From Prado023 sp963706885 (GTDB lineage: Bacteria; Actinomycetota; Actinomycetes; S36-B12; CAIYMF01), in the NCBI GenBank assembly GCA_963706885.1, contig CAVPNX010000018.1:35839-99838 (forward strand): a stretch of DNA of 64,000 bases. The letters run 5' to 3'. Below are positions 20,539-30,048 of this stretch, piece by piece. The first letter of the stretch is position 1. Every line of letters starts with the position of its first letter. The translations under genes were made by a program, and so were the position numbers. The notes beneath the pieces were generated by a model, which did not search any database, was not told the DNA's origin, and saw only the letters and a program-made list of their open reading frames with translations.

Positions 20539-20779
20539 GGGACACTGTGAAGCCCCAGTCGTGGCCACACCCCGTCATCTCCGTACTGCAGCCCAGCGGT
20601 TCACCGCGACGATCGAGTTGGGCGGGGAGACGGGGCCGGGCCGGCGGGGCCACACCGTACCGCCTGGGCCTGGCGGCTCGACCACGGGACAACCCCCACG
20701 GGTATGGACAGGCTCCCCTGAACGGGAGGAGCCTGACGCGTAGCTCAGCGCTCGCACCCTGCCGATCGACGGGACTTGC

Positions 20780-22033
20780 ATGTCGGCGTCCTACCGCAGG
20801 ACCCTGACGACGGGTCCGTTCCTCCGCCTCCTGGCCGGGCACGGCGTTGCCACGCTCGGCCAGCTGCAGTTGACGATGGCCGTCGGTGTGTACGTCCTGG
20901 CCAGCACGGATTCGGGCTTGTGGGTCTCGGCCGCCGTAGCACTGGGGTTCGCCCCCTACGTCCTCTTCTCGACGCCGGCGGGGATGCTGGCCGACCGGCG
21001 CCGGCGCAGCACGGTCCTGAGATGGTCGATCGGCCTGCGCCTGATCACCGGATCGGCCGCGACCGTCGGGCTCCTCCTGCAGTGGCCCGTCCAGGTGGTG
21101 ATCGCCCTGGCGGCGATCACCGCGGTCGTGGCCACCCCCGCATACCCGGCGCTCGTGGCCGCCACGCCCCAGACGGTGCGCGACGTCGACCTGCCGGCGG
21201 CGAACTCGCTGGGCAGTGGCGTCGAGAACGCCGCGTGGGTGGCCGGCCCCGGGATCCTCGGGCTGGTCCTGCTCAGCGGTGCCCCGGTGGCCGGAGGAGG
21301 GATGGCGGCGACGGCCTGCTTCGGCCTCGCCCTGCTCTGCCTCGGGCGGACTCGTACGGCGATGCCCGAACGGATCGCCCCTGCCGATGAATCCCTGACC
21401 GACGAGTTCCTCGACGGCGTCCGGGCGATCCGGGCAGACCGACGGATCAGCGCCTCGCTGTCCCTGGCTGTCGTCGACAACTTCCTCTACGGGTACCTGG
21501 TCGTGGCGATCGTCCTTCTCGGCTCACGCACGTTCGACGCCGGGGAGCGTGGCGTCGGGTGGCTCAACACCGCCTTCGCCCTCGGCGCCTTCGCCAGCAT
21601 GGTGGTCACGCCAAGGCTGGCTGGGGCCGGGCGGGAGCCTCGGTTGCTCGTCGTCGCCCTGACGCTGTTCGCGGCGGCAGCTGCCGGTGCGGCCCTGGCC
21701 CCCGACCTGGTGGTGGCCCTGCCCCTGGTGTTCCTCGCCGGGATGCTCACCCTCATCGTGGAGATCGTCGCCGTCACCCTGATCCAGCGACTCACCCACG
21801 AGGCGGTCACGGCCCGGGTGTTCGGGATCTACGACACACTCGCCGTCGCCGCCATCGCGCTCGGGTCGGCGCTGGCGGGCGTGCTCAGCGAGGTCCTCGG
21901 CGTCACGGAAGCACTGGGACTGGCCTGCCTGATCACCCTGGTGCTGACGGCGGCCCTGATCCCGAACCTGCGGTCGGCGACCCAGGCGGTGCAGGTCCGT
22001 CCTGAGCTGCGTGCGGCGCCGGACGAGGCCTGA
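20780..22033 (+). CDS. MFS transporter
   Basis: This 417-residue protein has twelve membrane helices. The loop motif AGMLADRRRRSTVLRW after helix 2 is typical of the major facilitator superfamily, and a second cytoplasmic loop lies in the middle. The layout is like EntS/MFS_3 exporters, so export of a drug or metabolite is likely, but no residue identifies a substrate. ATG 20780 has only a weak purine stretch (GACGGGA) upstream. It diverges from the propeller lipoprotein behind the iron-box-like sequence, which is some 240 bp away. Family firm, role unknown. Confidence 0.87.
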   Translation: MSASYRRTLTTGPFLRLLAGHGVATLGQLQLTMAVGVYVLASTDSGLWVSAAVALGFAPYVLFSTPAGMLADRRRRSTVLRWSIGLRLITGSAATVGLLLQWPVQVVIALAAITAVVATPAYPALVAATPQTVRDVDLPAANSLGSGVENAAWVAGPGILGLVLLSGAPVAGGGMAATACFGLALLCLGRTRTAMPERIAPADESLTDEFLDGVRAIRADRRISASLSLAVVDNFLYGYLVVAIVLLGSRTFDAGERGVGWLNTAFALGAFASMVVTPRLAGAGREPRLLVVALTLFAAAAAGAALAPDLVVALPLVFLAGMLTLIVEIVAVTLIQRLTHEAVTARVFGIYDTLAVAAIALGSALAGVLSEVLGVTEALGLACLITLVLTAALIPNLRSATQAVQVRPELRAAPDEA

Positions 22034-22062
22034 ACGACCCGGGGCGGCGGATCGGCCGGGGT

Positions 22063-23625
22063 TCAGGTGTCGTGGGCCAGTGGGGGGTCGGCGTGGTCGC
22101 GGATGTGGAATCCGGCTGGGGTGCGCCAGGTCCAGGTGACCGGTTCGGGTGGATCCGGACTCCGAGCGGTCCGGGGGTCGGCCGTTCGGAGCGGTTGCCC
22201 GGCCGTCGGGGTCGAGGTCCCACCCGGCGTGGGTCTTGAGGATGTGGTGCCGTCGGCACAGCGGGCCGAGGTTGCTGACTGTGGTGGGCCCGTCCGGGTA
22301 GGCGATCGTGTGGTCCAGGTCGCAGCCGGTGGCCGGTTGGCGGCAGCCGGGCATCCGGCAGTGCGGCTCCCGCGCCCGAACGAGGCGGGCGATCGCGGCC
22401 GTGGGGACGTACCCCCGCGTTCCCGTCGCGACGACTGTTCCCGACGCGTCGGTGATCCACGCACGCCAGGTGCCGTCCGCGGCCAGGGCGCGGGCCAGGT
22501 CCGCGGGGATCGGGCCAACCCCGGGGATGTGCCCGGGTTGGTCGGTCACACCGAGCAGGTCGGGCAGAGCGATCACGACCGAGATCTCCGGCGTCCCGGG
22601 TGCCCGGCTCACCGGGTCACCACCAAGCAGCACATCGACCAGGACATCGGCGCGGATCTGGTCGCGGGTCCGCGGATCGCCCGGGTCGGCCAGCCCGGTG
22701 GCGATCGCGGACAACCGCCGGTGGATCCGATGCGCGTCGGTGGCATCCAAGTCCGCCACCAGGGTGGCCATCCCGTTGCGCGCCGGCAGCACCTGGACCC
22801 GCCGGTCGGCGAACGCCCGCTGCCGGGCCGCCTGGTCGGCCTCGGGGCAGACCCGCAGGCGCGCCCGGCGTGCTGCCCGCCCGACCTCGGCCGAGGTCCA
22901 GGACCGCCGCCCCGACGCACGCCGGCTGCCCCAGGGTTGCGCACACCTGGCCCACAACAGCGGCCGCCTGCCCGGCGGTGAGGTCCTCCACCTCACGCAC
23001 GACCAAGCGGGCCGCCCACGCCGACAAGGTCGCTGAGGCGACCAGCTCCACCAGGTGTGGATGGGCGACCAGGTCACGGGCACCGGCGATCCGGTTGGCC
23101 ATCGAGCCCACCGACATGCGCAACGCGCTGGCCAGCTCCTCCCGCGCCGGGTCACTGACCCGCACGCCCAACTCCGGGACGCTGAAGGTGACCTCCTCGG
23201 CCCCGCGCAGTCGACCAGGGCACACGCCGCTCCGGCCGCCGCCCACGCACCACAGGCCTCCCACGCCGCGGCCACCACGACCATGCACGCACACGGCCAC
23301 CCCGGACTCCGCCCAGGCAGTGGGGGTCGGGCCCGGAGACCTCCTCGGCATGCGGGTCGACGCACCGCTGGATGCGCCCGATGCCGGCCAGCGCCTCAGC
23401 CAGCTGGGGACCCGCGGGCAACCACAGCAACCCCCGCACGTCCTCGCGCATCGACACGTCCCACCACTCGGACTCCGTCCAACCCGGCCGCTCGTCCACC
23501 CACCACGCCCGGATCAGCGCCTCGAAGCGCGCCTCCCGCACCACGGACGCGTCCCGATCCAGCCGCGGGTCACCCACCCACGGGGCATCACCACCGCCCC
23601 CCGCCGACACCACGCTGCGGTACAT
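22063..23625 (-). CDS. DUF222 / HNH endonuclease domain protein, multiply frameshifted
   Basis: This belongs to the actinobacterial DUF222-HNH family (the 13E12-repeat type). The N-terminal part starts MYRSVVSAGGGG. The DUF222 helical region follows, and the C-terminal HNH nuclease motif is visible as CDLDHTIAYPDGPTTVSNLG and LCRRHHILKTH. The final tail TWTWRTPAGFHIRDHADPPL is the usual end of this family. Reading it requires at least three and probably four frame changes, near 23300, 23210, 22890 and 22170. This may be a decaying copy, or extreme G+C sequencing error. A perfect LexA box precedes it. Confidence 0.75.
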
Positions 23626-23639
23626 CAGAACCCCCCGAA

Positions 23640-23655
23640 TCGAACTGGTGTTCGA
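23640..23655 (-). promoter_or_regulatory. LexA SOS box TCGAAC-TGGT-GTTCGA
   Basis: This is a perfect match to the actinobacterial SOS box TCGAAC(N4)GTTCGA. It lies 15 bp before the start codon of the HNH gene, directly downstream of the -10-like TAGGAT (minus strand, 23656-23661). LexA here would block initiation, and DNA damage would release it. Confidence 0.85.
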
Positions 23656-23658
23656 ATC

Positions 23659-24288
23659 CTACCACACCCAGCGCACCAGCCCCACCCCCACAACCGAAGA
23701 CTGTGGATGGTTGCTGACCTGCGTCCCACCGAGCCCTCGGACCCCGACCCACAGATCGCTAGTCGTCCTCGCGCTGGAGCCACCGTCGTTCTCGGCGGTG
23801 ACCACCTTGATGGTCCAGACCGACTTCGCTCCCGAGTCACCGACGCGGAAGACCCACACGAGGTTCGCCACAGCGATCAGGACCCCGACGACGGCGACTG
23901 CGATCCGCAGGCCGCGCCGAGGTGCGGGTCGGCGATCGATGAGCCACAGGGCGAGCACGGCCACCAGCAGGGCCGCAGCGAAGACAGGCATCAGCTCCCC
24001 GAGGTCGGCATGGTCGAACCCCGGCTCCCCCACACGCTCCTCGAGGGCCTCGCCGGACTGCTTCGCTGCGAAGCTGGAGAAGGCCGCGATCGCTCCCGAT
24101 CCGACCACCAGCCAGCCGTACCGGGCGGAGAACCGCGGCCAGATCGCCATGGCGATCAGCCCGAGTGCGGTCAGCGGGACGAACACCACCGCCGCGTGCA
24201 CCACCAACGGGTGGACCGGGATCCCATTGATCAGGTCGAACGGGCCCCCGGAGTCCTCGCTGAGCACCGTGCCTGCGATGGTGACCAT
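23659..24288 (-). CDS. DUF2231 membrane protein
   Basis: This 209-residue protein starts MVTIAGTVLSEDSGGP. It has the DUF2231 signature NGIPVHPLVVHAAVVFVPLTALG at the first helix (residues 22-44) and then three further helices (about 55-72, 97-115 and 128-148). The conserved His residues face the membrane, and the family has been linked to haem or redox proteins. The end VFRVGDSGAKSVW is typical; the following 50 residues are not conserved and run into the promoter of the HNH gene. The true stop may therefore lie earlier if an indel is present. A GAGG site precedes ATG 24288. Confidence 0.78.
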   Translation of the reverse strand: MVTIAGTVLSEDSGGPFDLINGIPVHPLVVHAAVVFVPLTALGLIAMAIWPRFSARYGWLVVGSGAIAAFSSFAAKQSGEALEERVGEPGFDHADLGELMPVFAAALLVAVLALWLIDRRPAPRRGLRIAVAVVGVLIAVANLVWVFRVGDSGAKSVWTIKVVTAENDGGSSARTTSDLWVGVRGLGGTQVSNHPQSSVVGVGLVRWVW

Positions 24289-24460
24289 CGATGAGACCTC
24301 CTGCCGATCCGGTATGCCGGTGATCCCAGCAGCGGAGGGACCAGTCCAACACATCGAACGTGAATCGTCCGGGAACCCAGTGTGAGGTCCGCGTCAAGTG
24401 GAGGGGCAACGGGCGTGACGATACGGTGGCACCCGGACGGTCGGACAGGCCGCACGGGGG

Positions 24461-25436
24461 ATGTCGGAGAAGGAACCCGTGGGCAAGCAACTGGAGTGGT
24501 CCGAGCGCGTCGCGGCTGCGCATCAGTACCTGGTGGGCCGCGGCCACATCGATCCCATCGTCGCGGTCTCCACACCCGAGGGTCGCCATCAGGTGGGGGA
24601 CGTGGATGCGCGCTGCGAGATCGGCTCGGTCACGAAGGTGTTCACGGCCCTGCTCCTGGCCGAGCTCGCGTGGACGGGTGAGGTCAGCCACGACACCAAG
24701 GTCGCCGACCTCGTCCCCGCGGGCACCCGGATGGCACACGGGGTGGACCTGATCACTGCTGGAGCACCTGGCGTGCCACCGATCAGGGCTGCCCCGGCTG
24801 CCACCGGGCGTCATGTCCAAGAGCATGTCCAAGAAGGCACTCGCCGACCCGTACGTCGAGATCGACGAGGATCGCCTCCTGCACGCGCTGGCCCAGACCA
24901 AGGTCCGGGGCACGCCCGGACAGGCACCCGTCCGATACTCGAACTTCGGCGTGGGGCTGCTCGGGATGCTCCTGGGCCGGGTCGCGGGCCACGGCTACGA
25001 GAAGTCGCTCTTGACCCGGGTCATCGAGCCGCTCGGGCTCGCTGCGACCTCCTTCGAGGACGAGCCGCTGCACCAGGGTCACCACCGTGGCAAGCCCGTC
25101 GGACCGTGGCACCTGGCCGCGATGGCCGGTGCCGGTGGCCTGAGGGCTCCCGCCAGCGACCTGCTGCGGTTCCTGGAGACCGTCCGCGATGGAGGCGGAC
25201 CACTCGATGGGGCGATCGCCGAGACGCAACGGCCGCGGACCGACCGGGGTCGACTCCAGGTCGGCCTCGGCTGGTTCCTGCTCGGCGACGGCGATGTCCT
25301 GATGCACGACGGCGGCACGCTCGGTGCTCGCAGCGAGATCCGCCTGGAACGTCACTCGGGGACCGCCGTGGTGGTCCTCGGCGACGGTCGGCGCGGGACG
25401 GCTCGGGCCGCCGCCATGCTGCTCAACCCGCGCTGA
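24461..25436 (+). CDS. Serine hydrolase, beta-lactamase/PBP4-like family (one frame break)
   Basis: This is a class C-type serine hydrolase. The nucleophile motif SVTK is in CEIGSVTKVFTALLLAEL, the second motif is YSN (VRYSNFGVGLLG), and the third is HDGGT near the C-terminus. The frame breaks near 24755-24760. Removing one base joins DLIT to LEHLACHRSGLP, the normal sequence at this place, and gives about 324 residues. No signal peptide is visible, so it may be cytoplasmic and act as an esterase or peptidase rather than an antibiotic-resistance enzyme. GTG 24479, with GGAGAAGG 6 nt upstream, is a better start than ATG 24461. Confidence 0.83.
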
Positions 25437-25439
25437 CGC

Positions 25440-27477
25440 TCAGCCGCCCAGGGCCGCCCGCAGCGCACCGGGATCGGTGACCGGCAGGTCGCACACGAAC
25501 CCGCGACAGGGATAGGCCGTCGCCTGGCCCCCGATCGCCGGGCGTGCGGACAGCAGGGGGATCGACTCGACGCCCTCCTCGCCCACGGCCATCACCAGCC
25601 CCGGGGACATCGAGGACCGGGCCACCCCCTGCAGGGCCGAGCCGGCCGACGCCGCCGAGCCCCGCGGCCGCACGATCGCCACCTGGACGGGCCCGGCCAG
25701 CCGCGCGGTGACCGTCGACCAGGTCCATCCGGAGAACCGGGGCGACTGGTACGCGACCGGCATGAGCGTGGACAGCGCGGCGTCGGCAGCAGCGCCGTAG
25801 CCCGGAATCCCCGGTGAGCGCCCCGAGCGTGAGCAGGGCGTGGGCCGCGGCAGAGGCCCCGGACGGCGTCACGCCGTCGCTGGGGTCGCGCGGCCGGCGC
25901 ACGAGCCTCGGCGCGTCGGAGGCCGTGTCGAAGAAGCCACCCGCACCGTCGGTGAACCGCTCGAGGACGACATCGAGCAACTGCCGTGCGGTGGTGAACC
26001 ACCTCGTGTCCCCGGTCACCTGGAAGAGGGCCAACAATCCCTCGGCGAGGTCCGCATAGTCCTCGAGCACCCCGGTGGCATCCTCACTGACCCGCCCTCC
26101 GAGCGAGATGCGGGACAGCCGCCCGGACGCCGGATCCCAGTGGGACGCGACGAGCAGCTCAGCACACCCCTCTGCGGCGGCGATCCACTCGGGCTCGGCG
26201 AGCAGCGCCCCCGCCTCGGCCAGCGCCGCAATGGCCAGACCGTTCCACGCGGCCACGACCTTGTCGTCGCGGGCCGGTTGCTCGCGCAGCCTGCGCGCGG
26301 CCAGCAGCGCGGCTCGCGCCGCGGCCCAGCGTTGCGGATCCGCGGGATCGCCCCGCAGCTGCAGGACCGACGCACCCCGCTCGAAGGTCCCGCCCGGGGT
26401 GACGCCGCACAGCTCCGCGACCCACGCGCCCTCCTCGGGGCCGAGGACGTCGACCAGCTGCCGTCGCGTCCAGACGTAGCAGGCGCCCTCCCGACCCTCG
26501 GAGTCGGCGTCCAGCGCTGAGGCGAAGCCGCCCTCGGTGGTGCGCAGGTCGGTCAGCAGGAACTGCGCCGTCTCGGTGGCCACCCGCCGGGCCAGCGGGT
26601 CGCCGGTCGCCCGCCACCAGTGCAGGTACACCCGCAGCAGCAGGGCGTTGTCGTAGAGCATCTTCTCGAAGTGCGGCACCACCCAGTCGGCGTCCACGCT
26701 GTAGCGCGCGAACCCACCGGCCAGCTGGTCGTACATGCCGCCGCGGGCCATGGCCTGCAGCGTGACCGTCGCCATCGTCAGGGCACGTTCATCCGCAGCG
26801 GCGCCCGACCGGGTCAGCGCGTCGGCGCGCAGCAGGAACTCCAGGACCATCGAGGGCGGGAACTTCGGCGCTCCCCCGAATCCTCCACGCACGGGGTCGA
26901 ACTCGGCGGCCAGGGCGTCCACGGCAGCAGCAACGTCGCGCAGCGTCGGATCCGCTCCACCCCCCGGATGGGTCCGGCCCCGGCGCGAGAGCTCGTCGTG
27001 GATCTGCTGTGCCGCGCCGTCGATGCGCGCGCGGTCCTCCCGCCAGGTGCGATCCACGCCGCGCAGCACGTCGGTGAAGGATGGCATCCCGCCATGGGCC
27101 ACCGGCGGGAAGTAGGTGCCGGCCAGGAAGGCGCGGCCCTCGTGGTCGAGGAACACAGTCATCGGCCAGCCACCACGGCCGGTCAGCGCCTGGGTCGCCT
27201 CCATGTAGACGGCGTCGATGTCCGGGCGTTCCTCGCGATCGACCTTGATGCTGACGTAGCGCTGGTTCATCAACGCGGCCGTGCCCGGATCCTCGAACGA
27301 CTCGTGGGCCATCACGTGGCACCAGTGGCAGGCGGCGTACCCGACCGACAGCAGGACGGGGACGTCGCGGCGACGCGCCTCAGCGAACGCCTCGTCGCAC
27401 CACGGCCACCAGTCGACCGGGTTGTCCGCATGCTGTCGCAGGTACGGGGAGAGCGCATCGCCCAAGCGGTTGGTCAC
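25440..27477 (-). CDS. Thioredoxin-domain protein, YyaL/DUF255 family (one frame break)
   Basis: The protein has an N-terminal thioredoxin-like domain of the DUF255 type: SPYLRQHADNPVDWWPW, then the CxxC motif in GYAACHWCHVMAHESF. An (alpha/alpha)6 barrel resembling N-acylglucosamine epimerases follows (FPPSMVLEFLL, FEKMLYDNALLL, ALDADSEGREG). It belongs to the YyaL/spermatogenesis-associated 20 family, of unproved activity. One extra base near 25798-25815 puts the last 100 residues (MPVAYQSPRFSGW to the end) in another frame. The joined length is about 678, normal for the family. GTG 27477 is the start because it matches the family N-terminus. It converges with the hydrolase with a 3-bp gap. 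Confidence 0.86.
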
Positions 27478-27483
27478 CGGTCG

Positions 27484-27489
27484 ATTGTC
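27484..27489 (-). promoter_or_regulatory. -10-like GACAAT before the YyaL-type gene
   Basis: GACAAT on the minus strand ends 6 nt before GTG 27477, which is the start by family alignment. No ribosome-binding site intervenes, again a leaderless arrangement. Confidence 0.4.
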
Positions 27490-27592
27490 GACCAGATCGG
27501 CGCCCGCCGCGCATCGCGACGGATCCCGCACCCTCGGGCTGACACTGGCGAGCCGGTTCTGGGATAGTGCGGGTCAGGACAGGGAGGAACGC

Positions 27593-28591
27593 ATGGCAGG
27601 AGCACAGGCCGTCGAGACCCGATCACCGGAGTCCGCGCGCCGACGCCTCGCGCTGCTTGTGAAGGTCGCGTCCTCGGCCGGGGACTTCTCCCCGAAGCTC
27701 GCCGACGCGGTCGACGAGGCGACCGACGAGGAGGTGCGGGTCATGTCGGACCTGGTCGAGCGCGGCATGTCCATCCCGGATCTCGTGAGCCTGCTTCAGG
27801 GCGCGCACGTCCTGGTCGGCGACGACGACCTCTATGAGCGCTGGATCTTCCCGACGAGCCGTCGTCGGATGTCCAGCCACCACAGGACCGTGGACAAGAA
27901 GGTGACGCCGGACTACGGACTCGACGGACCGCTCGTCCGCGAGTCGCTGCATGGCAAGGCCGCCGTGGGGACCTGGGTGCAGCTGGAGCGCACCAAGGCC
28001 ACCTTCCAGTTCGGGAAGCTGCCCACGTGGTCCGACGTGGTGCACATCCGCGACTACGTGCTCTACCGGATCACGGGCAAGAACGTCGGACCCTGGGGCC
28101 TCTCGGCGCACGTGGACACCCGGCCCATGCTGCTGCGCCCACCGAACACGACCCCGAGCCGGGCGGCCGGTCAGGCCCTGGCCGCGTTCGCACGGAGGCG
28201 GGCCGACCTGAGCATGTCCCAGGATGCCCAGGACCACCTGGCCGACGTGCTCTCGCCGGACATCGAGCCGGTCGGGCCCCTCGGAGACCTCTTCCGTCCA
28301 CCCATCCCGCCGCGCCCCGAGGACCTGCTGCCGGACGCCCCGTACTCCGACGAGCTCGGCCCGGGCCTGTTCGGGTCGCTTCCGATCGTGCGGGTCACAG
28401 TGCCCCTGCGTCCGGAGGTGTCCGGACAGCTCGACGCGGCGGCGGCCGGGGAGTTCGTCGATCCCCCGATCGGGGAGGTCGAGCGCACCGCCCTGCCGGT
28501 GGGAGCCGGACAGCTGGAACTCGGCGCAGTCGTCCAGGACGCCACGCCGACACGACCAGCGTTCATCGGGATCGAGGAGGACCTGCCATGA
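27593..28591 (+). CDS. Unrecognised protein, 332 residues, first of an overlapping pair
   Basis: I do not recognise this family. The protein is soluble, without signal or membrane segments. Residues 1-75 are helical (ESARRRLALLVKVASSAGDF, EEVRVMSDLVERGMSIPDLV). Residues 80-185 look like a mixed fold with basic and aromatic residues (YERWIFPTSRRRMSSHHRTVD, VVHIRDYVLYRITGKNVGPW). A Pro-rich acidic linker lies at about 215-255, and the C-terminal part is beta-rich. ATG 27593 follows a strong AGGGAGGA site. Its stop overlaps the next gene by 4 bp, so the two proteins are made together and may form a complex. Confidence 0.8.
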   Translation: MAGAQAVETRSPESARRRLALLVKVASSAGDFSPKLADAVDEATDEEVRVMSDLVERGMSIPDLVSLLQGAHVLVGDDDLYERWIFPTSRRRMSSHHRTVDKKVTPDYGLDGPLVRESLHGKAAVGTWVQLERTKATFQFGKLPTWSDVVHIRDYVLYRITGKNVGPWGLSAHVDTRPMLLRPPNTTPSRAAGQALAAFARRRADLSMSQDAQDHLADVLSPDIEPVGPLGDLFRPPIPPRPEDLLPDAPYSDELGPGLFGSLPIVRVTVPLRPEVSGQLDAAAAGEFVDPPIGEVERTALPVGAGQLELGAVVQDATPTRPAFIGIEEDLP

Positions 28592-29337
28592 CGGCCGTCG
28601 ATGGACCGGATGCCGTGCCCCTGGCCGAGCAGCAACTGGCCGACGTGGCCGACCTGGTCGCCACCGGGCCGGTCGACATGGGGGCCTTCACGCAGGCGGA
28701 GATGGCCGTGGTGCTCGGCGACGTCCCCGCACTGGCGGGGGTGCAGGAGGTCGTCCTGGCCGAGGCGGTGCGCGCGCTGGCCGCGCGCGGTGTCCTGCAC
28801 CGGGTCCCCGGTGAGGCGTCCGCGGAGGTGGTCGGCGACCTCGGGCTCATGGTCGCGCTGGTGGCCACAAGCGTCGGCACCCTGGACATCCGACGTGGCC
28901 ACGAGGGCCCGGCCGATGCGCCGTGGCGGTGGTTGATCTCGCTCTTCGGCTCCAGCGTGGTCGGCGTCGACCGGATCGACGCCCTCGGGCTGCACCGGCT
29001 GTCCCTGCACTCGGTCGGCGGGATCGCCGACGTCGTGGCCGATCGCCTGATCGAAGGGAAGGCGAGGATCCCCGCCGACGAGACCGCTCCGGTCCCGATC
29101 ACCGATGCCCAGCTCCGCCGGGCTGCCAAGGCGGCCCCCACCCGCTGGCAGCTCATCCACCGGGTCCCGCGCCGGGAGAGCGGCACCCGCCTGGTGGTCG
29201 AGTCGATGGTCCTGCGCTCCGGCGAGACTCGGGTGGACCTCGTCACCCGGACCCCGAACGGCAAGGGCTACCAGCGCATGGCCGTGGACGCCGCGTCGCT
29301 GCGCGAGTACCTCCGGGGCCTGTTCGCCCTGCGGTGA
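28588..29337 (+). CDS. Unrecognised protein, 249 residues, coupled to the preceding gene
   Basis: This protein has no recognisable family. It is soluble and acidic at the N-terminus (PLAEQQLADVADLVATGPVD), where a short helical region resembles a winged-helix (VLAEAVRALAARGVLHRVPG). A beta-rich half follows (ALVATSVGTLDIRRG, WLISLFGSSVVGVDRID, THRVDLVTRT-like strands) and the end is YQRMAVDAASLREYLRGLF. Its start codon overlaps the stop of the upstream gene (ATGA), which indicates translational coupling. The overall layout of strand pairs around one helix could be a nucleic-acid- or protein-binding fold, but nothing specific can be claimed. Confidence 0.8.
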   Translation: MTAVDGPDAVPLAEQQLADVADLVATGPVDMGAFTQAEMAVVLGDVPALAGVQEVVLAEAVRALAARGVLHRVPGEASAEVVGDLGLMVALVATSVGTLDIRRGHEGPADAPWRWLISLFGSSVVGVDRIDALGLHRLSLHSVGGIADVVADRLIEGKARIPADETAPVPITDAQLRRAAKAAPTRWQLIHRVPRRESGTRLVVESMVLRSGETRVDLVTRTPNGKGYQRMAVDAASLREYLRGLFALR

Positions 29338-29410
29338 GCCCCTGCCGGGGGCTCAGCACCCGACTGTAGGGTCGCGTGCGAACCCTCTACCTCAACAGAA
29401 GGCACCGCAG

Positions 29411-30019
29411 ATGACACCCACGCCGCCCGGGGGCCATCCGCGCGAGCCACGAGCGATCAGGGCCACGGTCGATCTCTCCGGACTGCACCCCAAGGCACTC
29501 CAGGCGTTGGCGCGCGACCTGTTCCCCGGCGAGGTCGTCACGGTCGTCATCCGCGGTGAGCGCGACCAGGCGCTCATCGGCACCAAGCGCCGGGCGTTCG
29601 TGTTCAAGAAGGGCGCGGCCGGCGGGGCGCTGTTCACCTCGGAGCTGATCAGCTGGGACTACGCCCACCTCACCGGAGTCACGGTCAGCACCGGCGAGGA
29701 GGCCGGCGCGGTCATGCTCGAGGTGAGCAACGAGGTCCCCCGACCACGGCGCCTGCGCGGCCAGTTCGAGACCGATCCGTTCAAGGCCCCGAACGCGATC
29801 CCGGTCACCCCGCCGTACGAGGCGGCGACGTCCGCCGCCGAGACCCTGCGTTCGCTGATCGCCGCGGCGAACGCCCCGGAGCAACCGGGCGTGCCTGCGT
29901 CTGCTCCCCCGCCGTCACCGGCCCAGGAGCTGCACCACCTCGCCGAGCTGCGCGACCTCGGCGTGATCACCGACGAGGAGTTCCAGATCATGAAGGCCCG
30001 CATCGTCCACGGCGGATGA
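29411..30019 (+). CDS. PH-like domain protein with C-terminal SHOCT motif
   Basis: This 202-residue soluble protein has an N-terminal beta-rich domain (GEVVTVVIRGERDQALIGTKRRAFVFKKG in two strands pairs, then ALFTSELISWDYAHLTGVTV) of the bacterial PH-like type. A Pro/Ala linker follows. A C-terminal SHOCT-type short helix pair (ELHHLAELRDLGVITDEEFQIMKARIV) mediates oligomerisation in other proteins. It lies 73 bp after the unrecognised pair on the same strand and ends at a terminator hairpin. It may belong with the pair, though it has a separate possible -10 (TAGGGT, 29367). Function unknown. Confidence 0.75.
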   Translation: MTPTPPGGHPREPRAIRATVDLSGLHPKALQALARDLFPGEVVTVVIRGERDQALIGTKRRAFVFKKGAAGGALFTSELISWDYAHLTGVTVSTGEEAGAVMLEVSNEVPRPRRLRGQFETDPFKAPNAIPVTPPYEAATSAAETLRSLIAAANAPEQPGVPASAPPPSPAQELHHLAELRDLGVITDEEFQIMKARIVHGG

Positions 30020-30028
30020 GCCCGACGT

Positions 30029-30048
30029 GGGGCGCGGTGCCGCGCCCC
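30029..30048. terminator. Bidirectional hairpin terminator
   Basis: GGGGCGCGG, a TG loop and CCGCGCCCC form a 9-bp perfect stem in the 29-bp gap between two convergent genes. There is no U run, as is common in high-GC bacteria. Confidence 0.65.

Noticed and set aside
23640..23665. GTTCGAATCC resembling a tRNA T-arm
   Set aside because: No acceptor, D or anticodon arms fit around it, and the sequence is fully explained as the perfect LexA box.
24461..25436. A beta-lactam resistance gene
   Set aside because: The S-x-x-K and Y-x-N motifs place it in the broad serine hydrolase family, but there is no signal peptide and no typical lactamase features. Resistance cannot be inferred.
28588..29337. 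EspG/type VII secretion chaperone
   Set aside because: Size and strand-rich middle are similar, but there is no ESX gene nearby and no specific motif, so the protein is left unassigned.
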